Shown here piece by piece: positions 48,996 through 61,438 of a DNA stretch of 64,000 bases. Numbering within the stretch: position 1 is the stretch's first letter; every line of letters begins with the position of its first letter. The stretch spans positions 28,541,681-28,605,680 of the forward strand of contig NC_088786.1 of the NCBI RefSeq assembly GCF_949628265.1, given 5' to 3'. This stretch comes from Cloeon dipterum. Taxonomy: Eukaryota > Arthropoda > Insecta > Ephemeroptera > Baetidae. Below the pieces are notes generated by a model. That model searched no databases and was not told the DNA's origin. It saw nothing but the letters and a program-made list of their open reading frames with translations. The position numbers were made by a program, and so were the translations under genes.

Positions 48996-51900
48996 TTAGA
49001 TGTGGAATGAAATGATCATGATGAGGAACACAAACACGTAGGTAAAAAGGAAGATCCTGTCGATGGCCGTCGCGAAGTGCAACCAGTCCTTGTGGGACAA
49101 GCCAATCGGGCTTGAGATGATGTGCTGCTGGTCGTGCTGGTCATCTGCATTGTCCCTCATTTCCTCTCCCATTGAGCCAAGAGTGCTTGGTTGCATCTGA
49201 GGGAGACGCAAAATTGATAAATTACTATTCCATCAAGTATCGGTAGGGGGAAACAAAACGCACCGACGGCGGCGGCTCCAACAGCAACACGGTGCCCAAC
49301 CAGCCCGACAGCGCTTGCTTGATGAACCAAGGCAATGGATGTGCGCTGTAATTCTTCGAGATTCTGATCACGACGACTGACTCGATCAGCGCGAACGCAA
49401 CCATGGTCAAACATGAACCGTAGAAGAGGACTAGAAGCCAAACAAAAAAGGCTTAACCCTGCGCAGTTAACAATACTTATTGGATAGTTAAAACTTCGAG
49501 ACTTGAAATAAGCGGCATTTGGAAGATGCGCGCAATTTCGTTTTTTAATACGTAATCTTAAATTAAAAATTTAAATCGCAACATTTTTTAGATAAAATCT
49601 TTAAGGATCTAAATCGGAGATATTTTTTAATTCACTCTCCGCAAAAACCATCAAAACTAAATCGTGGAAAAACATACATGTTCACTCTAGATCATTTCTA
49701 TGTTTTGTCCATCTGGGCTGTGTGACTTAATTTCCGTATTCATTTCGGAAAAATTTAAAGATTCGAATTGTAAATTTTATCTAATTTTGGCAGTTTTAAG
49801 TGTTATTCCCATTTTCATAAATTTTAAACATTTTTCATTAATTAATTGGTTTCCAAAAATTGGAAAGTTAAATGAGAAACAAATTTTGCATATCTAATAC
49901 CGCACCATAAACCCCATACTTGCTCCATTCAGCAAGCGATTTTTCCTGTGCCAGATGGTGCTGTCCCCGTCCAATAAAATGTCCCTCGCTAAATCGCACT
50001 ACGCTCGCTTTCACATAAAAAAGTAAATATAAAAAGGACTGTTCCAAAACTCACTGATTAATGGCGGTCTGTAAGCCATTTCTGGCAGTCGCTCGCTGAA
50101 CGACAGTAGCAACATACAGATGATTACGGCAGTCACACCATTCAGAATTATTTTTTCGCCGGCGTGGCTCGGCAGCAGAAAGGCGGCCAAAGTGAGCAGA
50201 ATGACCACTGCGAACATGGATCAGCTCTCACAATCAGTCGATTGTTGCGTTTATTGCGCCCCTTGTGGGCTCTCACCTGTGGCCGGCGTTATGACGACCG
50301 TCCTATACGCCTCGGACCGCCTCCTCATGGTCAGGGTATAGGTGATGTCGATGTAGCCCTCGGTGCAGCACGGGTAAAACTTCTCGTTGCGCCTTTTCTC
50401 GACACTCAAGATTTCCCACTGCGAGTTGTTGTGTAACATCTCCAGTTCTGCTTCGCCTTCTTCGATTTGAAGATCGATCTGCTCGCCATCGTAGGTCCAG
50501 GAGCCAAGCGTCAGCGAGCAGGTCTGCGTGTCGAAGGGCCAATAGTGCAGATCGATCTGGCAGAAGGCGTGGAATTCGGCCGGAGGTACCCACAGCACTT
50601 GGCCGCTGTCGTAGACAAGGCAGTGCGTGTTGCCGTAGTGGTCGATTTCGCTGCCCTGTGCACTGAAAAGTCAACATGACCTGAGTAGAACATCCTGAGG
50701 TTTTATCCAGTTTTAATTAAATTTTTAAAGGATTCCGCCTTCTCTAAATTTGAATTCTGCTCGATCAATTTTCGTGTTTAGCATACCTGTTGTACAGTGT
50801 AATATCTGGCTGCCACACTTCATGATCAGCGAGGTGTAATAAATTTATGTTCTCATAATCTGAAGCGTTCCACCGCAATTTTTCGTCGTTCCATACCTGG
50901 AAAGGTCTGAGCAATAAAATCAAATAAACTCTTACTTCCAAATTCAATTGTAAACCTTGGCAGATTTATAGCCCTCTTCCCTGGAAGCAACTCTAGTTAT
51001 TTCTTATAATTTTTTTCATGTTTATAAATCGCGTAATGCAAATTGCCGGTAATTTGCGTGTTATGTTCAGTGCGCAGCCCTCTAAATAAACATATTCCAG
51101 GCGCACACTGTATGTGCGTGCGTCGACGTTCTCTCCACATTGAATCAAATTACAGCGTTAATGGGGGTTTAGGCAATCAAGCAATAATCTTCACTATTGC
51201 CGCCGCTGTTGCTGCTGCTGCGAAACACCGGATGCAGTCCAATCTCTCAAGCCGCAGCATGACAATAGTTTATTGAAGAGGAAAAAGCGAGGGTGTAACA
51301 ATATTGTTTTAGCTGTGCGTTATAGTGCTTTCCAATATTTTTTGACACTGCTCCCACTTATCATGCAAACGTATTGTCCAGGGTAAGGACAGAGTTTTAT
51401 CGCAAGGCTATCAGTTGCAGGCCGAACGTTTCAATGAGTTGGTGTTTAATTTCCGCCAAGAGAAACGCTCTATCAGAAATAATATTACACCCACTCTCCA
51501 ACAGCAGATAATTTATTGCAAAACTGTTTGAGTCATATAAAACTTTATGCTTATTTAAACATTTTACGATACAGCAAAATAGCGATGATTATTCAATAAC
51601 CTCTCTGGTATTTATCAATTTAGGGATCACAAAGGTCACTCACCATTTTAGCCCAGACGTAAACAGTGAAAATCGACGACATTTCGTCCTGAAAAAGAAA
51701 AAAAGCGTGAACCTCTTTTTCGGTGGGGCCCGTTTGCGTCTTAAGTGCATCATTGTTATGCATTTTGGCCTTTGAATGCAGCGAGCGTCATTAAGTTTCG
51801 AGGCGGCCAACAGTGTGTGGCCCTCGACCTACCAGATCGATATGTTTGAAATTCAGATCAATGTTGACCACAGTGGTGTTGTTATGATGAGCCGGCCGAG

Positions 51901-52100
51901 TGAATTTGTCGTAATGCGCGAGCAGCTCGTGCTTCAGTTTGTCCATCACTGTGTGATTCCACAAAGTAGGCCCTCCTGTGAAAAATTGGGCCACGTGTCC
52001 AGCTGAAAGGCGATTATTTGCGATTCAATTACTTACCCGTTCGCGCCGACTGGGCCGAGACCATGAGGGGCAGCACAAAGAACGTCAAGAGACCGTTCAT
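48996..52100 (-). CDS. Divergent nicotinic acetylcholine receptor subunit A
   Basis: Exons in order: 52037-52100, 51833-52002, 51644-51688, 50787-50896, 50277-50662, 50055-50207, 49264-49430, 48996-49196. They encode 431 residues. A signal peptide (MNGLLTFFVLPLMVSAQS) is followed by the ligand-binding domain with WQPDITLYN (loop A), the Cys-loop CQIDLHYWPFDTQTC with 13 residues between cysteines, GSWTYDG (loop B), and FYPCCTEGYID (loop C, vicinal cysteines as in alpha subunits). M1 is VVILLTLAAFLLPSHAGEK. M2 reads IILNGVTAVIICMLLLSFSERLP. M3, a short M3-M4 loop and M4 (YVFVFLIMIISFHI) follow. Exons of 45 and 110 nt are the classic nAChR pair. Pore positions 2', 6' and 9' are Ile, Val and Val instead of the usual Ser/Thr, Ser/Thr and Leu. 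The left-most of three tandem genes. Confidence 0.92.
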
Positions 52101-52994
52101 TTCGGTGGTCTTGCGGTCCACGCGGCGACCGAAATGAAAATGAAGAGAGCGCGCGGGAGGATGAGTAGGAGGCTTTATCTCGGAACGGCGGCCGCTCTCT
52201 ATTATGCGTCTCGCTGAAGAGATGCAGAGTCCCGCAAGGCTGCTTGCCGACTGAATATGTTTATCATTTTTCAGTGAATACGTTGTTGTGTCTGACACGA
52301 GGCGACAGTGGCAAAAGGGGATTTCGCACGCACTCGAGTGTGTGCTGCGTGCGTTTGTTTTTTCCAATTGATTTCCATTTGTGTGTCGCTGATATGTGAG
52401 GTGGTCCTGGAATTAGGATATGCGCATCAAGCAAAATTTAAAAAAGGGTCTCCCGCCGGACTGCAGCCGATAAAGTGGTCGCTTTCGTGCTTTGGTGACT
52501 CGCTCTAGGTGTGATTCGAGCTGAGACTTATATAACTTACAACACCCCGCAGGAAAATATGCTACCGTGTTTTGGCAGCTCTCTATTGTTGCTCCGCGCT
52601 GGGCTAAAAAGCTTTTCCTCGTATGGTACAGAGACAGGGCAGGGGAAAGTACAGGCGGCAAATTAATCCTCCATTTTTTATTAACGTAAACACTTTTGAA
52701 ACACTTTTTTGCTTGATTATTTGCACAATGAGAGAACCTCGATCTTTACTTATTTTGCGATTTTATAGCCTTTTCAAAATCAAATTGGTAAAACTTGTCA
52801 TTGCATTAAAATTTATAGTGCGCAAATCTTTTCAACTGTACAATTCAACAAAATTGCGACGCAAAATTTAAAACTGCGCGAGCACTAAAAAAGTATTGTT
52901 CCGAAGTATTGAATATTTTCTACTTATATAAATTTATTGATTTTTAATTTTTAGTACTCCTCTTAATCAAAATTTGGAAAATCTTCGCATCTGC

Positions 52995-54991
52995 TTAGAC
53001 CATTGCGTAGAAACAAAAGATTTTCAGACTGTACAAAACAGCGTAAACTACAAAGAAACATCGGTCCAGTGCTACTGCAACTTGATGCCAGCCTCCGTTT
53101 GACCCAGTTCCTTCTAGCACCTCTCCAAACGAATTACTTGTATCAACCTATAAGTAAACATTTTTAATCGATGCATCTATTTCAATAAGTTTTTGTACTA
53201 ACCTTGCCGATGAACAACGCCTTGTTCACAATCGTTGGAAAGTTGACAGTCCCGTTACTATTGGACAATTTTATCACCAGCACTGATTCGCAAAAGGAGA
53301 CGACGGTCATCAGCAGGAAACAGCCAAAGGAGAGTGCTGAAAAAAATGAAACTCCAAACTCTGAGAGTATGATCGCAAGAAATTTTACCAATTTTTGGTG
53401 GCTTGTACGTTAGCGCGGGGAGTCTCTCAGCCATTGCGTACAAGACAAAGCAGATGAAAATTAGATTAACCGAGTTGACCATTATTTTGATGCCCGAGTG
53501 AGTCGGCAGGAGAAACGCAGACAACGATAGCAGTGTCACTAAAATAAATTTCAAACTTTAGACGTAAAAAGGAAATTAAACACATTTTAGAGGCTAATAA
53601 TTGCAACTAAATGACAACCCAGAAAATTTTATCCAATAAGTTGCTTGAAAGTAAAAAATAATAAAGCTCAGTTTCCTAGATTGCATCTAAAATCACCACT
53701 GCAGAAAACTGCTGGGAAATTCAGTTTCACTCAAACAAAATCCTATCTGTAATGTGTATATACAAAAGCTATTTTTTTTAATTTAACCTCGTAAATAACG
53801 TTAGTAATCATTGCATTTATTTTACGGCAAAAGTCGTATGTCCCGCTATTTTTTTTATTTAACAATGAAAAATTTAAAATTTAGTAGCTCTGGGTGAGCA
53901 ATTTTACCAGTGATCATAGCAAGCATTATGCCAGTGCAGAAGCCTTCCGACCGCCTCGCCATGTGCAACGTGTAGGTGATGTCAATGTACGGCTCCGGAC
54001 AGCAAGGGTAGAACTGCGAGTTGCGCGCCGTGTCCACGTTGGTCAGCGCCCACTCCGCATTCTTTGTCACCAGATCCAACTCGATAGACTGGCCTCCGGT
54101 TTGCAGATCGACATGCGAGCCGCTGTAGCTCCACGAGCCGAATTTCAGTTTGCAGGTCTGAACGTCGAAGGGCCAGATTTTCAGCTCCAGATCGCAGAAG
54201 GACCGGAACTTTGCTGGCGGTACCCACAGGATGCTGCCGTCGTAGTGGACCACCATATTCGAGCTCCCGTAAGTACCGATCTCACCCGCTTGAGCACTTA
54301 AAATTTTTCGTATTGTCAAAATTATTTAGCTCTCATTTGTCAACCAAGTGGATCAAACAAATAGTTCTGAATATTGTTTGTAAAAAATTTACTAGGCACT
54401 TTTTAATATTTCATTTCAAAATTTAAAATTTGAAAGCTCAGAATTAACATAATGCTGTGACTTGAAAAGGACAAAGTGTTACCTGTTACAAAGGTAGATA
54501 TCCGGCTTCCAAATTTCTTGCTCGTCAAAGTGAATACTTTTAATGCCACCGAATTCGTTTGGGTCCCAAGCCAATCTTGCATCCGACCATGCCTGTTTTA
54601 AATTAAATAGTTACAACACAGATTAGACAAAATAGAGGATTTACTCACCATCTGCACCCATCCGTGAGTTGTCAGCTCTGATGTTATCTCGTCCTAATGA
54701 AGTAATCAATTTTACCGTATTTTAAACTCAAATGTGAATATTACCAGATCAACGTGTGTCAACGTCATGCCAAAGGTGATGGTCGTTGCATTGACTGCTA
54801 GATTGGGCCTGGCGACCCTGTCATAATGCTTCAGCAGCGTAGACCTGAGAGAGTCCCCTGCAATATCTAAGCAGTGAATATTAAAAAATATATATAACAA
54901 AGAAATAGAGTTCTATACCTGTCCTTAAAGCTACGCTCAAGTTCAGCAGCGTAAATACGCAGAGCAATGCAAAGTGGTATCCAGCAGTCAT
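52995..54991 (-). CDS. Divergent nicotinic acetylcholine receptor subunit B
   Basis: Exons in order: 54919-54991, 54745-54857, 54649-54693, 54483-54592, 53908-54296, 53389-53538, 53203-53336, 52995-53147. They encode 388 residues, short for the family because the M3-M4 loop is very small. The signal peptide is MTAGYHFALLCVFTLLNLSVA. The Cys-loop is CDLELKIWPFDVQTC, loop B is GSWSYSG and loop C is FYPCCPEPYID. Two changes are striking. Loop A reads WKPDIYLCN, with Cys in place of the ligand-contact tyrosine of LYN. The intracellular M2 border reads SGIK instead of SGEK, losing the -1' glutamate. M2 is IMVNSVNLIFICFVLYAMAERLP, with Ile at 9'. Exon lengths of 45 and 110 nt and all phases match subunits A and C. 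Likely an accessory or otherwise altered subunit. Confidence 0.9.
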
Positions 54992-55445
54992 TGTTGTTGG
55001 CGACTTAATGCTCTGCTCGCAAATGATTGTGGAGATCCGTCCGCCAATTATTATACGAGGCAAGGGGGACGTTGAATTCACATATTAGTTAATGAGGGTT
55101 ATCATTTGGAGGTCTCAAGTGCGAAGTATAATGCACTGCATAACATGGCGTGTATGCCTATTGAGGCTTCTGGGTGTTGCGACAATTTTTATTGCCAATA
55201 TTACTCGATTTTTACACACTGTGGACCCTCCTTCCATTTGGACTTAGGAAAGTCTAATTCCTCTCTTACAATTAATTGTTTTTTGGCATGGAGGTTTTAT
55301 ATTGTTTTGAATGGCCAATAGCAAATTGAAATTTAAAAATGGGTTTGCTTTAGTGAGCATACCAAAAATTTAGCGGAATAATATTTTTTATTCAATACAA
55401 ACAGTTAACAATGAAAGAATGTTTTCATAGTATATTTCCCGCCCT

Positions 55446-58400
55446 TTACAAGACGGTGACGTAGAAAGAAATAATCTTGATGAGGTAAATCAAAAAGTAA
55501 ACAATGAAGAAAATTCTGTCGATAGCCGACGCAAACATAATCCATTCCCTGTTGAACTCCAAAGTGGAAGTTTCAGCCTGGCCTTTGCTGCTCAGTTCCT
55601 CATCGTTCGCCTTCTTCTGAACCTGCTGGAGAGAACTTGACTGTAACAACGGTATTTTTTGCAGTACTATTTCATTACGGAATTCTGGCCGTTCAGGATT
55701 AAAGAACCAAACCAGCCGGAGAGAGCTTGCTTGATGAATGGTGGTAGTGGGTGTGTACCGTAATTTCGGGAAATTTTTATCACCAGCGTGGATTCGAAGA
55801 AAGCAATCGCCGTCATCAGTAGGCATGATCCAAAGTACAGAACTAGAAACAAGAGTTCATTTTAATGCCAAGATAGAGACGAGGAATTGGACTTTACCAA
55901 TCAGAGGAGGATTCGATGCGATTGCAGGCAGTCTCTGACCCGCATCATACAGAAGGTAGGTAATTATGACCGCAGTGATTGAGTTTAAGACGATTTTTTC
56001 TCCGGCATGGGTCGGCAGGAGGAACGCAGACAAGGATATAATGATAATCACTGCAAAAAAATATGTTTAAATTTTACACAAAAAATTACTTAGTCGATTA
56101 TAAAATCTAATACTATAACCATAAATTCATTGAATATTCTAATGTGGTTGACACCAAACAAAAATTTCTATTGATTGAAGATTTATATAAGAATCTGAAT
56201 CGAGTGTATGCAGCCTGCGCGACGCATACGCTGCGCGGCTTGCATAAATTCAATTTACCAAACACGGGCGTCATGATCAAAGTCTTGTACACCTCGCTCC
56301 GCCTCTGCAGGTTCAGGGTGTAGGTGATATCTGCATATAGCTCCTCGCAGCAGTCGTATTTCTTTTCGTTCAGCTGCTCGTCAACATTGACCAAGTCCCA
56401 CTCATCGTTGGGAATCATAATTGCCGGCTCACGCCAGTTTTCCCACGGCTGCAGTTTGATTTGTCCGATGTGGTGTGTCCACGAGCCGATGACAATTTTG
56501 CACGACTGTCGATCGAACGGCCAGAAGCGGAGATCCATTTTGCAAACGGTTTCGTAGATGGATGGTGGGACCCACAGGACGGAGCCATTGTTGTACACAA
56601 TACTGTACGTCGTTCCGTGCTGGTTGATTTTATTGCCGATGGCACTATAAAAACAAAACAAACAATCCCTCATTTTAGGGCAATAAATTCCATTTTTATA
56701 GGGCAACAAAATAAAGGTATATTTGAACATCTGAGGGAACGTCTCTCACATCATACAAGTGAGAAAATACAATTATTATTGAGGGCTGGAAAATTTAGGA
56801 GATATATATTTATCTTGTTATATTTGATAAATAACATTAAAAAGGCGAAATCTATGCCGTATTTGAACCACACCTTGAATTGTCTTATAAGGTCTGAAAC
56901 GTCAAAAATCAATACACGTACTCTAAAGCTAGCAAAATCGTGAAATAAATCTTAAAAATGTTCAAAGAACCGTAAAAAATATTGCCTACTGCTTGAAACC
57001 CTCCATAAGAAGATTAAAAGTTCTTAATTCCCAGTTATTTCCAAGAAAAGCAATCACAAAAATAAATTTTAAAGCAATGTTTAAAAAAAACATCAAAAGC
57101 AGTCTAAAAATATATTAGCTTTTATGAAAATAATTTAAAATGTGAACCTGTTGTACAGCACAACGTCAGGAATCCACAGCTCATTGTAGGGCACGTGCAG
57201 GGCTTTCAAATTGCTGTAGTTGTCAGGATTCCAGCGCATCTTTTGGTCTTCCCAGTTCTAAACACCGGCGAATACAAAAAACGATTATCGCTAATCAAAA
57301 CGGGCCACAAATGATATATAATGGCTTTGAAACGCTGTGGCCTGACTACTGCAGATTGTTGTAAAGGTCACATTGACATCTGGACTAAGTGCTATGCGAA
57401 TTTAGCATGCACGTACGTTGGAAGCTCTGGACATTGTATGCACGCACGCAGGGAGGAAAAGATCAAACGCACGATGGAACTATAATGTACTTATTGGTGG
57501 CTGCTCTCATTGAGGATAATGGACGCCTGATTGTGATTTACTGAACACTACTGCCTCGCATGTAATTATTGTTAGCGCACTTTGTGTGCGAAATTGAAGT
57601 GCTGTCAAGAGCGAGCTGTTTGCAAATGATAATATCCTGCCTCGCGGGCTTTTATTTCGCGACTCGGCCACCGTGTTGAATGCGCAATAATTGCTTTCAG
57701 CTGCCGTGCCGTGCACGCACTTTGGTCAAATTTGACTTGCTAATGGTTGGAATATTAACTCACGAATCGCGACCATCCGTTGACAGTTAGCCTCGAAGTT
57801 GCGTCACACTGAAACACGCAAACCACAAATTAAACGTCACAGATTCTTAACATCATTTTTACGGAAATGTAATTTTTTAACGAGTGTATACAAACCACAG
57901 AAAAATGTGTGATGGTCAAACCGAATAGCACGGTCGTTGGGTTCGTTTCTTCACTTGGTCGGATAGTTTTGTCATATTCGTTTTCAACGAACAACAGCTT
58001 CTTCAACTTTTCTGCCGGAGTTTTCGGGATTGGATCTGAAAGTAAGAATTAACGATGAAAAATTTCCTGAAACAAAACAAAATTAAGGTTTGAGGTGATA
58101 AAAATTTCATGATTGAATTGTGTTTGTGATTTTTCCATATATTTCATTTCTCATATATATTAGAGAAATAAATAATAAATTTAGATTCAAGAATTCATTT
58201 TTGGGTTTGAATCAATTCACACCGTTCCTCAAAAATGAATAATTTATAGGGCGCTTATAAAAAATATATTCATGTTCGTTAAACAAACACAATTTTTAGT
58301 TTTTTTAAATTGGCTAGGGAGAATTCAGTTGAAAAACTATTTATGGAAAACAATTATTCATTAAAATTCATGAAAAATAAACAAATGTAAAAATACAAAA

Positions 58401-58664
58401 AATATTTGAATCACTCTCTTTTTCCTGTTTAAAATCTTGCCAGAATAAATAATATTTGTCAAGTTGCTTTAACAAATAAAATTAATCATTTTATAAAAAA
58501 ATGACCACTAAATTATGGAAACCCATAAGGGGCAAATTTCTTAGGAAACATAAATCAGCAAAAAGCATGTTGAGAATAAACAAAATCTCACCATCTGCGA
58601 GAACAAGTGCCAGTGCTGCACACGCGAAGAGGAGTTGAAGGACCCAGGAGAATGTGCGGTCCAT
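55446..58664 (-). CDS. Divergent nicotinic acetylcholine receptor subunit C
   Basis: Exons in order: 58592-58664, 57896-58035, 57764-57808, 57148-57257, 56259-56644, 55898-56050, 55679-55842, 55446-55625 (alternative acceptor at 55622). They encode 416 residues from MDRTFSWVLQLLFACAALALVLA (signal peptide). An in-frame ATG at 58709 is possible but would bury the signal. Loop A is WIPDVVLYN and the Cys-loop CKMDLRFWPFDRQSC. Loop B is GSWTHHIG, with His where an aromatic/Ser/Asp is usual. Loop C is YDCCEELY, keeping the vicinal cysteines and both tyrosines. M2 is IVLNSITAVIITYLLYDAGQRLP after AGEK; 9' is Val and 20' Gln replaces the usual Glu. The M3-M4 loop is short and M4 is present. First gene in transcription direction of the tandem array. 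Confidence 0.91.
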
Positions 58665-59562
58665 GTCGAGGATGGAATTGAAGTGATGACTTGAGTCTGC
58701 TGGCAGCACACTTAAAGAGCCGAAACGTCTACGATTCCATTGGTCATAACATCAATTATATCTGGCTCAGCGGCTGATCAACCATGCTGCAGGGGCGTAG
58801 CTTCTCTTATTGTCTCTTTTCTTGCACAATGACTAAATGTACAGCGAGTGGCTCTTTACCGCTTAACCTTGGAAACGCACAGGGAGGTGACAGGCGTCAA
58901 TTTACTCACACAGAACATTCATAGAGAAAAAATTGTTCACTTTTAAGAATAGCGATGAATTTAAATTTTACCTGCATTTTTATACGACGAATGCAGATGC
59001 TATTCATTGAAAGGTTTTGGTGGTTATTTGTACCGGAAATGAAAAGAGGATTGTAAATATTTGCTAATAGAAAGAGACACTAATTTAGTTATCGGTGTTT
59101 TTTTAGCAGTTTATACAAAAAATGGTAAGGAAAGCATTTTTACGATTTGCAACACAAAACATATGTATCCTTTGATTCGTTATTTGAGTGTCATGTCATA
59201 CATAATATATATTATTGGTCTCTGAATCCGGATCGAACTCGCCGACTTGCATAAGGCTGTCTACACGCCACTGAATTATGCATCGTTGGCGCTCATTGTA
59301 CACTTGTGGTGTGTGATGTCACAGAGTGTATGCCCCGATCCATCTCGTGTGCCACGCCGCGCACCCTAGACGAGGCCATTTATTAAATTAAGACAGGCAG
59401 CCCGGCTATTTCACTCTTGATCAACCAATTGTGCTAATTTAGCTGGCAGCAGCGAGTGGAATTCAAAGGGTTATGATTTATGGGAATTCTTTGAAATTGC
59501 TCCTTGTTTAATGCGCGCGCGGCGGGTTATTGTGACTCTCAGCACGTAGGATGCGTTATTAA

Positions 59563-59567
<5 letters not shown>

Positions 59568-59607
<40 letters not shown>
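59568..59607. repeat. (GA)n microsatellite
   Basis: About 40 bp of uninterrupted GA on the plus strand. Confidence 0.95.
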
Positions 59608-59612
<5 letters not shown>

Positions 59613-60906
59613 AAAGTACGCTGATGCTGCTTTGGATGGTCGAGGGACCTAAATTAAAATTGCCTTAATTAAGTTCGCAATTTGTGTTAGCAGAGGAATT
59701 TTCTTCGATGAGATGAATTCCGTGCTAAAGAATTTCTTGTTTCTTGCACAGAGCGTAAGCGTATTAAGAGCTGAAAAAGAAACACGTTCTTTACGGAACT
59801 ACGAGAGAGCAAGTTTGTAATTAATTCTTTGCGAGTTATTGCTGTAAGATATTCGCAGCAATTAACGACTGAGCTAGCTGAGTTTCTGGTGTGTGTTCTA
59901 GCGATTGTAAATAAACTAGAAAATATCTCTCGAGCTCAGCTTGTATAAACACCTTTTTAAATATTCTTCAAGTTTTACAATATTTCAGATTTTGGCAGAA
60001 TAATAATAGAGAAATAAAAATATTTTACTGCAGCTTTGACTCAAAATTACAAAACATTCGTGAATCGATGAATAAAATGCAACAGCTTTTGTTTCTAGCC
60101 CCAAGGGGTTTTAGGAGCGTATAAAATTCTGTTGATAAAAAGTTTGGTGCTATAATTTTTGCAACACGTTCTCGGTATTTTATTGCCAGTCAGAGAGCAC
60201 CCTTGAGGCTAATATTGAAAAAAAGCAGAATCGAGTAATTTTACTAAAACACAATTTTTCACTCGCCCCCTCGATAACCATTTAAATCCACAAATTGAGA
60301 CATAAATAAAATCACGTTGAAAATTATGTTTTTCTATTGTCATCATTAAAAACAAGAGGTTTAACTAACGGCTTAAAACCAATCTGCTGTCTCCTTGAAA
60401 GACATTTATAAATTTTTATCCTTTTGATTCAATTGAACAGCATGAGGTGCTTTCATGGCATGAACATCCATGGCATATATCAAGTACTTTCAAATCCGTT
60501 AGATAATAAAAACTCACAATGCGTTGTCTGCTGTTGAGCTAGATATTTCATTGTTTGAACGTTATTCTTTTTACAAAAGGGTGAGTTCAAAAACCATTGG
60601 GGATAGAGCCCCATCTAAAAACTTCAGTACATTAGGTGATTTCAGGAAAATTCCAACAGTCTGTGTGGTTTTTATAAATCAGAAGATTAGAAGCCGAGAA
60701 TTGGATTTAATTCGACTTAAATCACAAATATTTATTTATTTATTTAATTTGCCCGATTTGCCGATGTGTGTACAAAATTTGTTTTTAAAACAATTGATTC
60801 GATCGAGACACAAAGCGCATGTTTTTATTGTATAATATAATAAAATCCTAGAGTTCCTCTCTGCTTTCATGCCACCAGCAGAAGACGGATCTTTTATTCC
60901 CCTCAC

Positions 60907-61009
60907 CCGGTCCCATCTGGCATGGAGGAAGCCAACCCTTTGGCCTCCCCTGACTTGCCCAGATGCTTGTCAGCCACCGTCATTAATATGTCCCGGCAGC
61001 CTTTCCCTC
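60907..61009 (-). other. Exon-like open stretch, unassigned
   Basis: On the minus strand a TTTTGTTACAG acceptor is followed by 103 open bases and a GTGAGG donor. The only open frame reads GKGCRDILMTVADKHLGK then SGEAKGLASSMPDGTG. No family was recognised. A transposon fragment is the main alternative because a repeat copy lies 200 bp to the right. Confidence 0.3.
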
Positions 61010-61203
61010 CTGTAACAAAATCGGTCGCCGATCCGTGACGCCAATCTTGACATTTGGAGTTACTCTCGAACCTCACCTATTCACAATTATTGCAATAATT
61101 ATTTCACAAAATTGTACCCCCGACTTTCTAGCTTAAAATTTCAGGTCAAATGTTTCCTACAATATAAATTTCCCAACATAAACCTTACTCATATACTCAA
61201 AAC

Positions 61204-61438
61204 TGGAAATCTCAGCCAGTCAAGCAGGCCGGTAAATTTAGGGTCGTTTGGGCTCAGCTGAGGCAGCCACGCTAGCCAAAATGTTAAAAATGGAAAAGTG
61301 CCTGTAAGCAATTTATGTGCGGCACTTTGGGCCGAAAAGCCCTTTTAAAATCTGGCAAGCTGTCAGCCACCTCCAAGCAAAATTTAGCTAAACCGGTGGA
61401 TCCAGCCGCCACCTCAAAATTTCGCAGGTGAGACCCTG
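61204..61438. mobile_element. Second copy of the qvr-intron repeat family
   Basis: The stretch resembles the 27677-27859 element. Shared blocks in the same order are an ATCTCAG/GTCTCAG left end, GTAAA(A/T)TTAG, CTTTTAAAA, AGCCACCTCCA, CAGCCGC and AAAATTTC followed by GTGAGACC/CTGAGACC at the right end. It is longer and its terminal repeats are degraded. Edges are approximate. Confidence 0.45.

Noticed and set aside
55641-55678. 38-nt intron in nAChR subunit C using the acceptor TTACAG
   Set aside because: In frame but shorter than any other intron here; acceptors 15-18 nt further give 53-56 nt introns, the local norm.
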